Assembly: GCF_000144625.1 (NCBI RefSeq)
Contig: NC_014376.1
Span: 806,001-870,000, forward strand
Source: [Clostridium] saccharolyticum WM1
Lineage (GTDB): Bacteria; Bacillota; Clostridia; Lachnospirales; Lachnospiraceae
DNA length: 64,000 nt
Reading direction: 5' to 3'
In this document: positions 50,591 to 60,004 of the stretch, in pieces
Layout of the letters: each line of letters begins with the position of its first letter
Numbering within the stretch: the first letter of the stretch is position 1
The notes under the pieces: model-generated
Database searches by the model: none
Told to the model about the DNA's origin: nothing
Seen by the model: the letters and a program-made list of their open reading frames with translations, nothing else
Program-made: the position numbers and the translations under genes

Positions 50591-50634
50591 AAACCAGTAA
50601 TCACAAGAAAAATCTTGTAATTACTGGTTTTTTG
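50591..50634 (+). terminator. Terminator of first tRNA-Gln
   Basis: AAACCAGTAAT-ACAAG pairs with CTTGT-ATTACTGGTTT, then T-run. Confidence 0.88.
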
Positions 50635-50641
50635 TTTCTGT

Positions 50642-51007
50642 TTAGATATTTATTTCAATGCTTCGAAAAGCGAAATCATCCAATGACTGTCCGCAGGCCA
50701 TGGGACGAATGATGATAGTTTTATAATGATCTGCATCATAGCCCATTCCGGTTCCTGCGGAATCATTTAAGACGGTGCCATCTGCCCCTGTGTTTTTGCA
50801 AATTGCATTCATTGCACGTTCCGCACAGTCATGGTATGTTTCATCATGTATCCCCGTGTTTATTCCTTTTATTATACCGCCGGCGATTGCTCCCGAACCG
50901 GCTACTTCTTCGTAATAGAAAAGATTTTTGAAAAAAAATCTACGAGTGAAAATTCTTCTGCCAACCGGATAAGGAATGACGCTGAAAATACGCCGTATAA
51001 GCTCCAT
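50642..51007 (-). CDS. Uncertain small protein between two tRNA-Gln genes
   Basis: 121 codons on the - strand, weak ribosome site. Residues about 36-121 (GSGAIAGGIIKGINTGIHDE, ...GADGTVLNDSAGTGMG..., MACGQSLDDFAFRSI) look protein-like; the N-terminus is basic and hydrophobic. No family recognised. It may be a remnant carried between the tRNA copies. Confidence 0.35.
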   Translation of the reverse strand: MELIRRIFSVIPYPVGRRIFTRRFFFKNLFYYEEVAGSGAIAGGIIKGINTGIHDETYHDCAERAMNAICKNTGADGTVLNDSAGTGMGYDADHYKTIIIRPMACGQSLDDFAFRSIEINI

Positions 51008-51104
51008 TACATAGAATCTCCTGTAGCAGACAGTTTGAAGATTAAAAACAGTTTGCTATCAGGGGAGTATATTTTACAACAGAAAAAATCAAAATAAAAA
51101 AGAC

Positions 51105-51133
51105 TTGACTATTGAAGAAAAATCTTGTATAAT
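51105..51133 (+). promoter_or_regulatory. Promoter of second tRNA-Gln
   Basis: TTGACT, 17 bases, TATAAT. Confidence 0.8.
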
Positions 51134-51150
51134 TCCTCTTGTTGTATTGA

Positions 51151-51223
51151 TGGGCTATCGCCAAATGGTAAGGCAACGGACTCTGACTCCGTCATTTTCA
51201 AGGTTCGAATCCTTGTAGCCCAG
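51151..51223 (+). tRNA. tRNA-Gln(CTG), copy 2
   Basis: 73 bases, identical to the 50510 copy except for one extra T before the T-arm (CATTTTCAAGG against CATTTCAAGG). Confidence 0.93.
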
Positions 51224-51227
51224 TCTG

Positions 51228-51257
51228 AAAACGGAACCTCATGGGGTTCCGTTTTTT
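51228..51257 (+). terminator. Terminator of second tRNA-Gln
   Basis: AAACGGAACC pairs with GGTTCCGTTT, then T-run. Confidence 0.88.
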
Positions 51258-51401
51258 GCATTGCAGATTGTTAAGTTCTTGTTAAAACTTTTCTTTTTGA
51301 TAGAATTTCTCCGAAAACGGTCACAGGGTTCTTTCGGGTTTATCTGGACAAGAGCTTGAAAATGCTTTATAATGTTATATAATTTTGATGAGAGGTGTGA
51401 A

Positions 51402-52127
51402 ATGTATACATTTGGCAGCAGGGTCCGTTACAGTGAAACAGATGAATGCGGAAAACTGACATTAACAGGTATCATGAATTATCTGCAGGATTGCTCTACG
51501 TTTCAGTCTGAGGATATCGGCCTTGGACTTTCCTACTTAACGGACCGGCATAAGGCCTGGTGGCTTTCCTCCTGGCAGATCGTGGTGGACCGTTATCCCG
51601 TGCTGGGGGAGGAGATCGTAGTGGGTACCTGGCCCTATGACTTTAAGGGGTTTTACGGATACCGGAATTTTACCCTATGTGATCAGGCCGGTAGGTATCT
51701 TGTAAGGGCTAATTCCGTATGGTTTCTGTTTGATACGGAAAAGGGGCGTCCTGTGAAAATTGAACCGGAAGACATTCGGGGTTATGGAAGCGGCGTAGAA
51801 AAACAGCTTCCCATGGACTATGCATCCCGTAAGATCCAATTGCCGGTGGAATATGAGAACACAGAGCCGGTTATTGTTGGAAAGCATCATATTGACACGA
51901 ACCACCATGTCAATAATGCTCAGTATGTAGAGATTGCCAGAGAGGTACTTCCGGATGAAATGGAAGTTTCCGAACTGAGAGTGGAATATAAAAAGGCGGC
52001 AGTCTTTGGAGATGTAATTTATCCCCGTGTGAGCCGGACAGAGGAAGGTTATACGGTTTCCCTGTGTGATGAACGGGGAGCAGCTTACGCAGTCATCTGG
52101 CTGCGGGGAACAACAGAGAGGATGTAA
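51402..52127 (+). CDS. Acyl-ACP thioesterase (hotdog fold)
   Basis: 241 residues from ATG 51402. Two hotdog repeats; the second contains HHIDTNHHVNNAQYVEIA, the family's Asn/His active-site segment. Releases fatty acids from acyl carrier protein. Followed 1 base later by the cvfB-like gene. Confidence 0.88.
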   Translation: MYTFGSRVRYSETDECGKLTLTGIMNYLQDCSTFQSEDIGLGLSYLTDRHKAWWLSSWQIVVDRYPVLGEEIVVGTWPYDFKGFYGYRNFTLCDQAGRYLVRANSVWFLFDTEKGRPVKIEPEDIRGYGSGVEKQLPMDYASRKIQLPVEYENTEPVIVGKHHIDTNHHVNNAQYVEIAREVLPDEMEVSELRVEYKKAAVFGDVIYPRVSRTEEGYTVSLCDERGAAYAVIWLRGTTERM

Positions 52128-52128
52128 C

Positions 52129-52968
52129 ATGATTGAATTAGGAAAGATGCAGACCCTGATGGTACAGAGGGTCAAGGAGTTCGGTGTGTATGTGGGCGAG
52201 GAGGCTGAAAGTCAGGTTTCCGTGCTCCTGCCTAAAAAACAGGTGCCGGAAGGGACCGGACCCGGTGACAGGATCACAGTATTTATCTATAAGGATTCCG
52301 AAGACCGGCTCATAGCCACCACAGCGGCGCCGAAGCTTCAGGTAAATGAAACCGCAGTACTACAAGTGAAAGAAGTGGGTAAAATCGGTGCATTTCTCGA
52401 CATGGGACTTGAGAAGGATCTGCTTCTTCCTTTTAAGGAACAGACCCATAAGGTTCGGCCGGGAGAGAAGGTGCTGGTGGCCCTGTACATTGATAAAAGC
52501 AAACGTCTGGCCGCTACCATGAGGGTGTATTCTTATATGAGCAATCAGTCGCCCTATAAGAAGGATGACCAGGTAACCGGGATCATTTACGAAATCAATG
52601 AGAACCTGGGAGCCTTTGTGGCTGTCGATCACAGGTTTTATGGGCTGATTCCCCGGAAAGAGGTGTTTGAAAATTACCGGGAAGGTGATGAAGTGACGGC
52701 CAGGGTTACCAAGGTAAGAGAAGATGGGAAACTGGATTTAAGCCCCAGACAGAAGGCTTATATCCAGATGGATGCGGATTCGGGCAAGGTTCTTGAAATC
52801 ATAGAAACGCAGTTTGACGGCAGCCTGCCCTTTACCGATAAGGCAGAGCCGGAAGTCATCAAACGGGAGTTTTCCATGAGCAAGAATGCATTTAAGAGAG
52901 CAATAGGCCACCTTCTGAAAGAAGGAAAAATCAGGATAACAGAAAGTAAAATCGAAAGAATCAAATAA
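52129..52968 (+). CDS. CvfB-like S1-domain RNA-binding protein
   Basis: 279 residues. Three S1-like domains (about 1-65, 70-135, 150-215) with GKIGAFLDMGLEKDLLLPF and NLGAFVAVDHRFYGLIPRKE, and a C-terminal winged helix (FSMSKNAFKRAIGHLLKEGK). This is the CvfB/YitL layout, a conserved Firmicute protein linked to virulence-factor expression in staphylococci. Confidence 0.85.
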   Translation: MIELGKMQTLMVQRVKEFGVYVGEEAESQVSVLLPKKQVPEGTGPGDRITVFIYKDSEDRLIATTAAPKLQVNETAVLQVKEVGKIGAFLDMGLEKDLLLPFKEQTHKVRPGEKVLVALYIDKSKRLAATMRVYSYMSNQSPYKKDDQVTGIIYEINENLGAFVAVDHRFYGLIPRKEVFENYREGDEVTARVTKVREDGKLDLSPRQKAYIQMDADSGKVLEIIETQFDGSLPFTDKAEPEVIKREFSMSKNAFKRAIGHLLKEGKIRITESKIERIK

Positions 52969-52997
52969 CGGGTAAAAAGGATAACAGGAGGATTATT

Positions 52998-53582
52998 TTG
53001 GACTCGATAGACTATTATAATAAGTATGCGGCAAAGGAATTTGAAGAAACAGTGAACCAGGATATGACAGGGATCATGAAAGAATTTCTGGATCTTCTGG
53101 AAGAAGGCGATACGATTCTGGATTTAGGATGCGGATCAGGCAGAGACAGCCTGACATTCTATGAACTGGGATATGATGTGACGCCGCTTGATGCATCAGA
53201 AGAGATGTGTAAGCTGGCAGAGATCCATACCGGCCTGGAAGTACTTCAGATGACATTTGAACAAATGGATTTTGACAATGTGTTTGATGGAATCTGGGCA
53301 TGCGCATCCTTACTTCATATTCCGAAAAAGGAACTGTCTGACATTCTTACAAAGATAGCAAGGGCCTTAAATGATAAGGGAATTCTTTATATGTCTTTTA
53401 AACTGGGAGACTTTGAAGGATTCAGAGGAAAACGGTATTTCTGCGACTTTACCGCAGATTCCATTTCGGAAGTTTTAAGAGATAACGGCAGGTTTGAGAT
53501 CGTAAAGCTTTGGGAAACAGAGGATGTTCGTTCTGGTCATTCTGATGTAAAATGGTTGAACGTTCTTGTGAAAAAGCAATAA
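52998..53582 (+). CDS. Class I SAM-dependent methyltransferase
   Basis: 194 residues, TTG start after AGGAGGA. Motif I ILDLGCGSGRDS (about 39-50), acidic motif at PLDASEEMC, and motif IV ACASLLHI. Small-molecule methyltransferase fold; substrate unknown. Confidence 0.88.
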   Translation: MDSIDYYNKYAAKEFEETVNQDMTGIMKEFLDLLEEGDTILDLGCGSGRDSLTFYELGYDVTPLDASEEMCKLAEIHTGLEVLQMTFEQMDFDNVFDGIWACASLLHIPKKELSDILTKIARALNDKGILYMSFKLGDFEGFRGKRYFCDFTADSISEVLRDNGRFEIVKLWETEDVRSGHSDVKWLNVLVKKQ

Positions 53583-53904
53583 AACAACAGATATAATTTA
53601 CAAGACGGTGCCAAAATTATTGGTGCCGTCTTGTGGTTTGTGACTAAAACACAGGGGTAAAATCCATAGCCTATCGAATATAGACAGAAATAACAGAACG
53701 ATTCTCTTGATATTTTGACGTTTCAATCATTTTTTAAACCCGTTATACAAATTAGCCAAAAGGCCGAAATGGATTTTGGTAAATAACAATATGGTAAAAG
53801 AAAAACAATTCATGTATGATTGTTTCAGAAACAGGGGGCCGCAGCTATGGAGGCTGTTGGTTCGGATCAGAGAATAAACACTTTATTTTAGGAGGATTAG
53901 TAAG
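53583..53904. other. Intergenic region with terminator
   Basis: CAAGACGGTGCC/GGTGCCGTCTTG hairpin at 53601-53633 probably ends the upstream operon. The rest is the leader of the ABC ATPase gene; no other gene or clear motif seen. Confidence 0.55.
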
Positions 53905-55017
53905 ATGGCTAGTTTATCACTGAAAAACATCGTCAAGAGATATCCTAACGGATTTGAAGCAGTGAAAGATTTTAATCTGGAAATTGCTGATAAGGAATTT
54001 GTCATTTTCGTAGGACCATCCGGATGTGGAAAGTCCACAACCCTTCGTATGATTGCAGGTCTGGAAGACATTTCTTCTGGTGAACTTTACATTGATGGTA
54101 AATTAATGAATGATGTAGAGCCTAAGGACAGAGACATCGCAATGGTGTTCCAGAACTACGCTTTGTATCCTCATATGACCGTATTCGATAACATGGCGTT
54201 TGGTCTGAAACTGAGAAAGACCCCAAAGGACGAGATTGATAAGCTGGTTCATGAAGCTGCAAGAATCCTTGATCTTGAGCATTTATTAGACCGTAAGCCA
54301 AAGGCTTTATCCGGTGGACAAAGACAGCGTGTTGCCATGGGACGTGCTATTGTTCGTAATCCAAAGGTCTTCCTGATGGATGAGCCGTTATCCAACCTTG
54401 ATGCAAAACTGAGAGGCCAGATGCGTATTGAGATCTCCAAGCTTCATCAGAGACTGCAGGCAACCATCATCTACGTAACCCATGACCAGACAGAGGCTAT
54501 GACCCTTGGTACCAGAATTGTAGTAATGAAGGATGGAGTGATCCAGCAGGTTGACTCTCCTCAGAACTTATACGATAAGCCAGGTAACAAATTCGTTGCC
54601 GGATTTATCGGAGCTCCTCAGATGAACCTGATCGAAGCGACGGTAGCTAAGAAGGGAAGCGATGTTACTTTAACATTCGGCGGAAATACCATTGCCCTTC
54701 CAGAAGGAAAAGCGAAAAAGTTAGAGGATGCAGGTTATATTGGAAAGACGGTTGTCTTAGGTATTCGTCCGGAAGATTTACATGATGAGGAAGCGTTCCT
54801 CGCATCTTCTCCTGCAAGTGTCATTGATGCTACCATCAGAGTTTACGAATTATTAGGTGCGGAAGTTTACTTATACTTTGATGTGGAAGATGTAAACTTT
54901 ACGGCAAGAGTAAATCCTCGTACAACTGCAAGACCTGGCGATACCATTCAGCTGGCTCTTGACTTAACAAAGATCCATGTGTTCGATAAAGATACAGAAA
55001 TCGTTGTTTTAAACTAA
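53905..55017 (+). CDS. Sugar ABC transporter ATPase (MsmK/UgpC type)
   Basis: 370 residues. Walker A GPSGCGKST (about 37-45), signature LSGGQRQR, Walker B VFLMDEPLSNLD, H-loop VTHDQTEA, then a C-terminal OB/TOBE regulatory domain. No permease or binding-protein genes lie next to it, so it probably serves several sugar importers, as MsmK/MsiK do. Confidence 0.92.
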   Translation: MASLSLKNIVKRYPNGFEAVKDFNLEIADKEFVIFVGPSGCGKSTTLRMIAGLEDISSGELYIDGKLMNDVEPKDRDIAMVFQNYALYPHMTVFDNMAFGLKLRKTPKDEIDKLVHEAARILDLEHLLDRKPKALSGGQRQRVAMGRAIVRNPKVFLMDEPLSNLDAKLRGQMRIEISKLHQRLQATIIYVTHDQTEAMTLGTRIVVMKDGVIQQVDSPQNLYDKPGNKFVAGFIGAPQMNLIEATVAKKGSDVTLTFGGNTIALPEGKAKKLEDAGYIGKTVVLGIRPEDLHDEEAFLASSPASVIDATIRVYELLGAEVYLYFDVEDVNFTARVNPRTTARPGDTIQLALDLTKIHVFDKDTEIVVLN

Positions 55018-55032
55018 AATTTATGAAATTTT

Positions 55033-55067
55033 AAGCAAGCGGTTCTCCTACCCGCTTGCTTTTTTTT
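55033..55067 (+). terminator. Terminator of ABC ATPase gene
   Basis: AAGCAAGCGG pairs with CCGCTTGCTT, then T-run. Confidence 0.9.
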
Positions 55068-55120
55068 TATTTTTGCATTAATATATAATAAGGTAAATTT
55101 ACGAAAAAGGAGAATATGCC

Positions 55121-56209
55121 ATGATTTCGAATCAAATACTTCAAACAACCATTGAAGGATTAAAAGGGATTACGAGAATTGATCTGTGTATTTGTGATAC
55201 AGAAGGAAAGGTACTGGCAACCACATTTCCTGATGCGGAAGATTATGAAAGTTCAATCCTGGCGTTCGTGGATTCTCCGGCCGACAGCCAGGTGATCCAG
55301 GGATATCAGTTTTTTAAAGTGTTAGATGAACACCAGCTGGAATACATTCTTCTCGCAAAGGGAGGAAGCGATGATGTTTATATGGTGGGCAAACTGGCTG
55401 CTTTCCAGATCCAGAGCCTGCTGGTTGCTTATAAAGAGAGATTTGACAAGGATAACTTCATTAAGAACTTATTGCTTGACAACCTGCTTTTGGTGGATAT
55501 CTATAATCGGGCGAAAAAGCTTCATATTGAGACAAACATCAAGAGAGTCGTATTCATCATTGAAACCCAGCATGAAAAAGATGTGAATGCATTAGAAACA
55601 GTGCGCAATTTGTTTGCCGCAAAGACCAAGGATTTCGTTACCGCCGTTGATGAGAAGAATATTATTCTTGTAAAAGAGGTAAAGGAAGGCGAAACTTACG
55701 AGGATTTAGAGAAAACTGCCAATACGGTTCTGGACATGCTCAATACGGAAGCCATGACTCAGGTCCATGTGGCTTTTGGTACCATTGTAAGTGAGATCAA
55801 AGAGGTTTCCAGATCTTATAAGGAAGCCAAAATGGCCATGGATGTAGGCAAGATTTTCTACAGCAATAAGAATGTGGTTGCTTATAGCAAACTGGGAATC
55901 GGACGTCTGATTTATCAGCTTCCCCTGCCTTTATGCCGCATGTTCATCAAAGAGATTTTCGATGGTAAATCTCCTGATGATTTTGATGAGGAAACTCTTA
56001 CGACCATTAATAAATTCTTTGAGAACAGCTTAAATGTATCTGAGACATCCAGACAGCTTTATATTCACAGAAACACCCTTGTTTATCGTCTGGACAAGCT
56101 CCAGAAGAGCACCGGCCTGGATCTTCGTGTCTTTGAAGACGCCATCACCTTTAAGATAGCCTTAATGGTAGTAAAATACATGAAATACATGGAGAACCAG
56201 GACTATTAA
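55121..56209 (+). CDS. CdaR/PucR-type transcriptional regulator
   Basis: 362 residues. Sensor-like N-terminus (about 1-125), GGDEF-like middle, and the C-terminal HTH_30 (SLNVSETSRQLYIHRNTLVY, then RLDKL) typical of CdaR/PucR regulators. Directly behind the sugar ATPase gene, it may control carbohydrate uptake. Own transcription unit, AAAGGAGAA site. Confidence 0.85.
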   Translation: MISNQILQTTIEGLKGITRIDLCICDTEGKVLATTFPDAEDYESSILAFVDSPADSQVIQGYQFFKVLDEHQLEYILLAKGGSDDVYMVGKLAAFQIQSLLVAYKERFDKDNFIKNLLLDNLLLVDIYNRAKKLHIETNIKRVVFIIETQHEKDVNALETVRNLFAAKTKDFVTAVDEKNIILVKEVKEGETYEDLEKTANTVLDMLNTEAMTQVHVAFGTIVSEIKEVSRSYKEAKMAMDVGKIFYSNKNVVAYSKLGIGRLIYQLPLPLCRMFIKEIFDGKSPDDFDEETLTTINKFFENSLNVSETSRQLYIHRNTLVYRLDKLQKSTGLDLRVFEDAITFKIALMVVKYMKYMENQDY

Positions 56210-56227
56210 CACTGGCAAGGAACCGTA

Positions 56228-56293
56228 GAAAAGAGGCAGGAATGCAACTGCGTTTGCCCGAATGCAAAAGCAGTTGCATTGCTGACTCTTTTC
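56228..56293. repeat. Long imperfect inverted repeat (24-nt arms)
   Basis: Arms 56228-56251 and 56270-56293 match at 22 of 24 positions around an 18-base loop; the inner 11 bp (AATGCAACTGC/GCAGTTGCATT) are perfect. No T-run. Located between the regulator gene and ftsE. Confidence 0.7.
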
Positions 56294-56394
56294 ATAGGGC
56301 GAAGAACGTATACCAAGATGGAGCGAAGCGGAATTGAGGTTTTATTCCCTCCCAAAAGCAAAAGTAATCAAAGCACAAAATTTAGAGGACTGAA

Positions 56395-57081
56395 ATGATT
56401 GAACTTTGGAATGTAAGCAAAACATATGAGGCCGGAAACAAGGCGCTGCGCAATGTCAGCATGACCATTGAGGATGGGGAATTCGTGTTCATCATTGGCC
56501 GCAGCGGTTCGGGCAAATCCACTCTTTTAAAAATGCTGTTAAAGGAAGTGGAGCCAACCTCCGGCAAAATTATTGTGAATGATATGAATTTAAGCAAGAT
56601 GCCCAGAGCGTTTATTCCCAAATACAGGCGGAAGCTTGGAATGGTTTTCCAGGATTTCCGGCTGTTAAAGGACCGGAATGTTTACGAAAACGTAGCTTTT
56701 GCACAGCGGGTGATCGGCGCATCCACCAGGAGCATAAAAGAGTCGGTTCCCGCCATGCTTAAGATGGTGGGACTTTCTTCAAAATACAAGTTTTTTCCTC
56801 AGCAGTTGTCCGGTGGTGAGCAGCAGCGTGTCGCCATTGCCAGGGCTTTAATTAACCGTCCTGAAATTCTGTTGGCAGATGAACCTACCGGAAACCTGGA
56901 TGGACACAACTCCATGGAGATCATGAAGCTATTAAATGAGGTAAATAAGCTGGGAACAACGGTGATTGTTGTCACCCATAGCCAGGAGATCGTAGACCGG
57001 ATGAAAAAACGGGTGGTTGTGATGGACCGTGGAACCATCATAAGTGACGAGAAAAAAGGCGGTTATACATATGAGAATTAG
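56395..57081 (+). CDS. ftsE: Cell division ATP-binding protein FtsE
   Basis: 228 residues. Walker [10 protein letters not shown] (about 35-43), signature LSGGEQQR, Walker [12 protein letters not shown]. With FtsX it forms an ABC-type complex that activates peptidoglycan hydrolases at division. Overlaps ftsX by 11 bases. Confidence 0.95.
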   Translation: MIELWNVSKTYEAGNKALRNVSMTIEDGEFVFIIGRSGSGKSTLLKMLLKEVEPTSGKIIVNDMNLSKMPRAFIPKYRRKLGMVFQDFRLLKDRNVYENVAFAQRVIGASTRSIKESVPAMLKMVGLSSKYKFFPQQLSGGEQQRVAIARALINRPEILLADEPTGNLDGHNSMEIMKLLNEVNKLGTTVIVVTHSQEIVDRMKKRVVVMDRGTIISDEKKGGYTYEN

Positions 57082-57979
57082 TACGTTTTGGTATTGCCTG
57101 AAACAAGGGGTAAATAATATATGCAGGAACATTTTGTTTTCCCTGGCGTCCATTGCAACGGTTTCCGCCTGCATTTTTTTGTTCTGCCTGTTTTTTTCTA
57201 TTGTTATTAACGTGCAACATGTGATTAAGAATACGGAAGGCACAGTGGGAATCACGGTGTTTTTTGATGAGGGGCTGGACGCGAATAAGATCAAGGAAAT
57301 CGGAAATAAGATCAAAGCCAGAGACGATGTAAAGGAAGTGACATACACTTCGGCGGAGGAGGCATGGGAGGAATTTAAGCAGGAATACTTCGGGGATATG
57401 CAGGACCTTGCAGAAGGATTTGAGGAGGATAACCCGCTGGCCAATTTAGCTTCTTATACCATATTTTTAAAGGACTTAGTGGATCAGGATCAGGTTGTGA
57501 ACTGGCTGAAGAGTATTGACGGTGTCAGGAGGGTGAATTATTCCAAGACAGCAGCAGAAGGAATGAACAGCTTAAGCAAAGTGATCGGAGTTCTCTCCAT
57601 GCTGATCATCGGTGTTTTATTGGCTGTGGCCATATTCCTGATCAGCAATACCATTTCCGTGGCAGCGGCCTTCCGGAAGAGTGAAAACGAGATCATGAAA
57701 TTAATTGGCGCCACCAACTATATGATCCGGGCCCCCTTTGTGGTGGAAGGAGTTATCATCGGACTGGTGGGTGCCTGCATTCCTCTGATATCTATTTATT
57801 TTTTATACCGGTCCGCGGTTGGATATGTGATCACAAAGTTCAGCATCTTATCCGGGCTGTTTCAGTTCCTTCCGGTGGAAGCCATATTTCCCTATATGGC
57901 GGCAACTGCGCTGGCTCTAGGCGTTGGGATCGGATTTTTTGTAAGCTTCTTTACCATACGGAAGCACTTGAAAGTTTAA
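57071..57979 (+). CDS. ftsX: Cell division protein FtsX
   Basis: 302 residues from ATG 57071. TM1 at about 22-45, a large extracellular loop (about 50-165), and TM2-TM4 at about 175-200, 222-245 and 270-295. The extracellular loop normally contacts a coiled-coil hydrolase of the M23 or CHAP type; here the expected neighbour is decayed (58285-58584). Confidence 0.93.
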   Translation: MRISTFWYCLKQGVNNICRNILFSLASIATVSACIFLFCLFFSIVINVQHVIKNTEGTVGITVFFDEGLDANKIKEIGNKIKARDDVKEVTYTSAEEAWEEFKQEYFGDMQDLAEGFEEDNPLANLASYTIFLKDLVDQDQVVNWLKSIDGVRRVNYSKTAAEGMNSLSKVIGVLSMLIIGVLLAVAIFLISNTISVAAAFRKSENEIMKLIGATNYMIRAPFVVEGVIIGLVGACIPLISIYFLYRSAVGYVITKFSILSGLFQFLPVEAIFPYMAATALALGVGIGFFVSFFTIRKHLKV

Positions 57980-58284
57980 GGTAAAGAACCGGGCTTTATG
58001 ATATGATACCTGTTTTTTCCTGTGGGGCATATCACGGCAGTATTGCAGCATATGATAGAAAAATGCCGGGGAGCAAGATCCGCTACAGGAAAATCCAAGC
58101 TTTCCAGTTAGGGAAAACACACCAGGGCCATTCAGAACGCATGAAGCTGAAAAACATTTCTGCCCGGAAAGCCGGCAAAAGGTGATGACGGCAGGAAATC
58201 CGGAAGAAAGAAGAAAAGGCTCGGAATTAGCGAAGAAACCCGGAAAACGTATAATACGGTTGCTATGGGGAATATTAATTTTAT

Positions 58285-58584
58285 ATGGTTCTGTCCGCTG
58301 ACAGCCATGATTTAAAAGCCGGCGGTATCCCATTCCCCTTTCCGGGAACAGCAGCCACATCTACATACAGTTATTCTGCCGGCATACATCATAAATTCCC
58401 GTTGGAAAGATGATTGTGCCGTTTATATGCACTGCTCCCGGCGAAAGGTGTGAGGCTGGAAGTGTGGCAGGGGCAGGTAATTGCATACGTGGGCTCTGCC
58501 GGATATTCTCCAGGTCCAGTTCTTCGTTTTTGGATCAGGGAAGATGGCAGCTATAATAATCCGGTGAAATACGCAAGCCCATAA
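58285..58584 (+). pseudogene. Decayed M23 peptidase remnant
   Basis: One frame reads MVLSADSHDLKAGGIPFPFP, then TYSYSAGIHHKF, a TGA at 58411, then LYALLPAKGVRLEVWQGQVI followed by AYVGSAGYSPGPVLRFWIRE. M23 peptidases have YAHL and GPHLHF at the latter sites, so both histidine ligands are lost. The middle of the domain is also missing. Intact M23 genes commonly follow ftsEX in Clostridia. Confidence 0.65.
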
Positions 58585-58606
58585 AGAGCTAGATAGGAGA
58601 ATAACA

Positions 58607-59914
58607 GTGGAAAGTAAGAATAAATTTTGGAAAGGCGCCCTGGTAGGGGCGCTTCTGACCACATTGGCAGGTCTTGTTATTGTAGGGATGTCTTTGGGAA
58701 TCTTTCTGATTGGCAGAGCAGCCATAGACGGAAAGGGTCAGGCAGCGGAATCCGCCCAGGCAGAGAACCAGGATGGCAACCTGGATATGAACCGGATCGT
58801 GAATAAAATCCAGACGATCCAGAGCGTGATTGATAAGTACTATCTCTTTAATGAGAATACGAAAAATGTGGAAGACTGGATCTATAAGGGAATGCTGTAT
58901 GGATTAGAGGACCCTTATACCGTATACTATACTGCAGACGAATATGAGAAGCTGATGGAGGATACGGCCGGAGAATATTGCGGTATCGGAGTCATGGTCA
59001 GCCAAAGTGCTGCTACCGGAATCATAACAGTTACCAAGGTTTTTGAAGGTACGCCTGGGGCTGAGGCAGGTATGCTGCCCGGAGACTTAATCTATAAGGT
59101 AGGCGATGAGGAAGTCACCGGTATGGATTTAGAGCTGGTGGTAAAGGACCACATCAAGGGGGCGGAAGGAACACCGGTAACGGTTACAGTCCTTCGTACT
59201 GACACAGGGGCGTACATTGATATGACCATGGAGCGGCGCCAGATTACGGTTCCTACTGTGGAGCATGAAATGCTGGCAGATAATATCGGCTATATATCGG
59301 TCAGCCAGTTTGATACGGTTACGGCAGGCCAGTTTAAGAGCGCCATTGATGATCTGGAAAAACAGGGCATGGAAAAAATGATCGTGGATTTAAGAAATAA
59401 TCCGGGCGGAGTAGTAGATGCGGTGGTTTCCATGCTGGATTACATTCTTCCTGATGATTTGGTAATTGAAGGAGATCCTGATCTGGTAAGAACCAAAAAG
59501 AATAAAACACTTCTTGTTTATATGGCGGATAAATATGGAGAAGGGGAGCAGTATTACGCTTCTGACGGCCATAAAATAGATGTACCGATTGCTGTTTTGG
59601 TCAACGGCCAGTCTGCCAGCGCTTCCGAGGTATTTTCAGGAGCTCTGAAGGCTTATGACAAGGCAAAACTGGTGGGAACAAAAACCTTTGGAAAGGGAAT
59701 TGTTCAGACTCTGTTTCCTCTTGATCATGGTACGGCCATTAAGATGACGGTTGCCCATTACTATACGCCCAGCGGTTTTGATCTCCATGGGAAAGGTCTG
59801 GAACCGGATGTTGCAGTTGAATTAAATGAGAATCTAAAAACCAAGATCAAAATAGAGCATGGGGAAGACAACCAGCTTGGAGAAGCGATAAAAGTTTTAA
59901 ACGAAAACCGTTAG
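58607..59914 (+). CDS. C-terminal processing peptidase (S41, CtpA-like)
   Basis: 435 residues, GTG start. N-terminal TM (about 8-32), PDZ domain (about 125-205), S41 catalytic domain with VNGQSASASEVFSGAL (Ser) and GTKTFGKGIVQT (Lys). Membrane-anchored protease outside the cell; ctpA beside ftsEX is usual in Clostridia. Confidence 0.93.
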   Translation: MESKNKFWKGALVGALLTTLAGLVIVGMSLGIFLIGRAAIDGKGQAAESAQAENQDGNLDMNRIVNKIQTIQSVIDKYYLFNENTKNVEDWIYKGMLYGLEDPYTVYYTADEYEKLMEDTAGEYCGIGVMVSQSAATGIITVTKVFEGTPGAEAGMLPGDLIYKVGDEEVTGMDLELVVKDHIKGAEGTPVTVTVLRTDTGAYIDMTMERRQITVPTVEHEMLADNIGYISVSQFDTVTAGQFKSAIDDLEKQGMEKMIVDLRNNPGGVVDAVVSMLDYILPDDLVIEGDPDLVRTKKNKTLLVYMADKYGEGEQYYASDGHKIDVPIAVLVNGQSASASEVFSGALKAYDKAKLVGTKTFGKGIVQTLFPLDHGTAIKMTVAHYYTPSGFDLHGKGLEPDVAVELNENLKTKIKIEHGEDNQLGEAIKVLNENR

Positions 59915-59930
59915 AGGGAATCCGATTGTT

Positions 59931-59992
59931 AAAGGAAGAAGCCTTCTATAGCCGGTGAATTTAACCGCCGGCTATGGAGGGCTTCTTCCTTT
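59931..59992. terminator. Bidirectional terminator between ctpA-like gene and threonine aldolase
   Basis: A long hairpin, AAAGGAAGAAGCC...ATAGCCGG with CCGGCTAT...GGCTTCTTCCTTT, between convergent genes. Confidence 0.9.
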
Positions 59993-60004
59993 AGAAAGCC
60001 ATTC

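Noticed and set aside
50831..51097. 88-codon frame on the + strand between the tRNA-Gln genes
   Set aside because: Overlaps the slightly more protein-like - strand frame; composition is unconvincing and it ends in the second tRNA promoter region.
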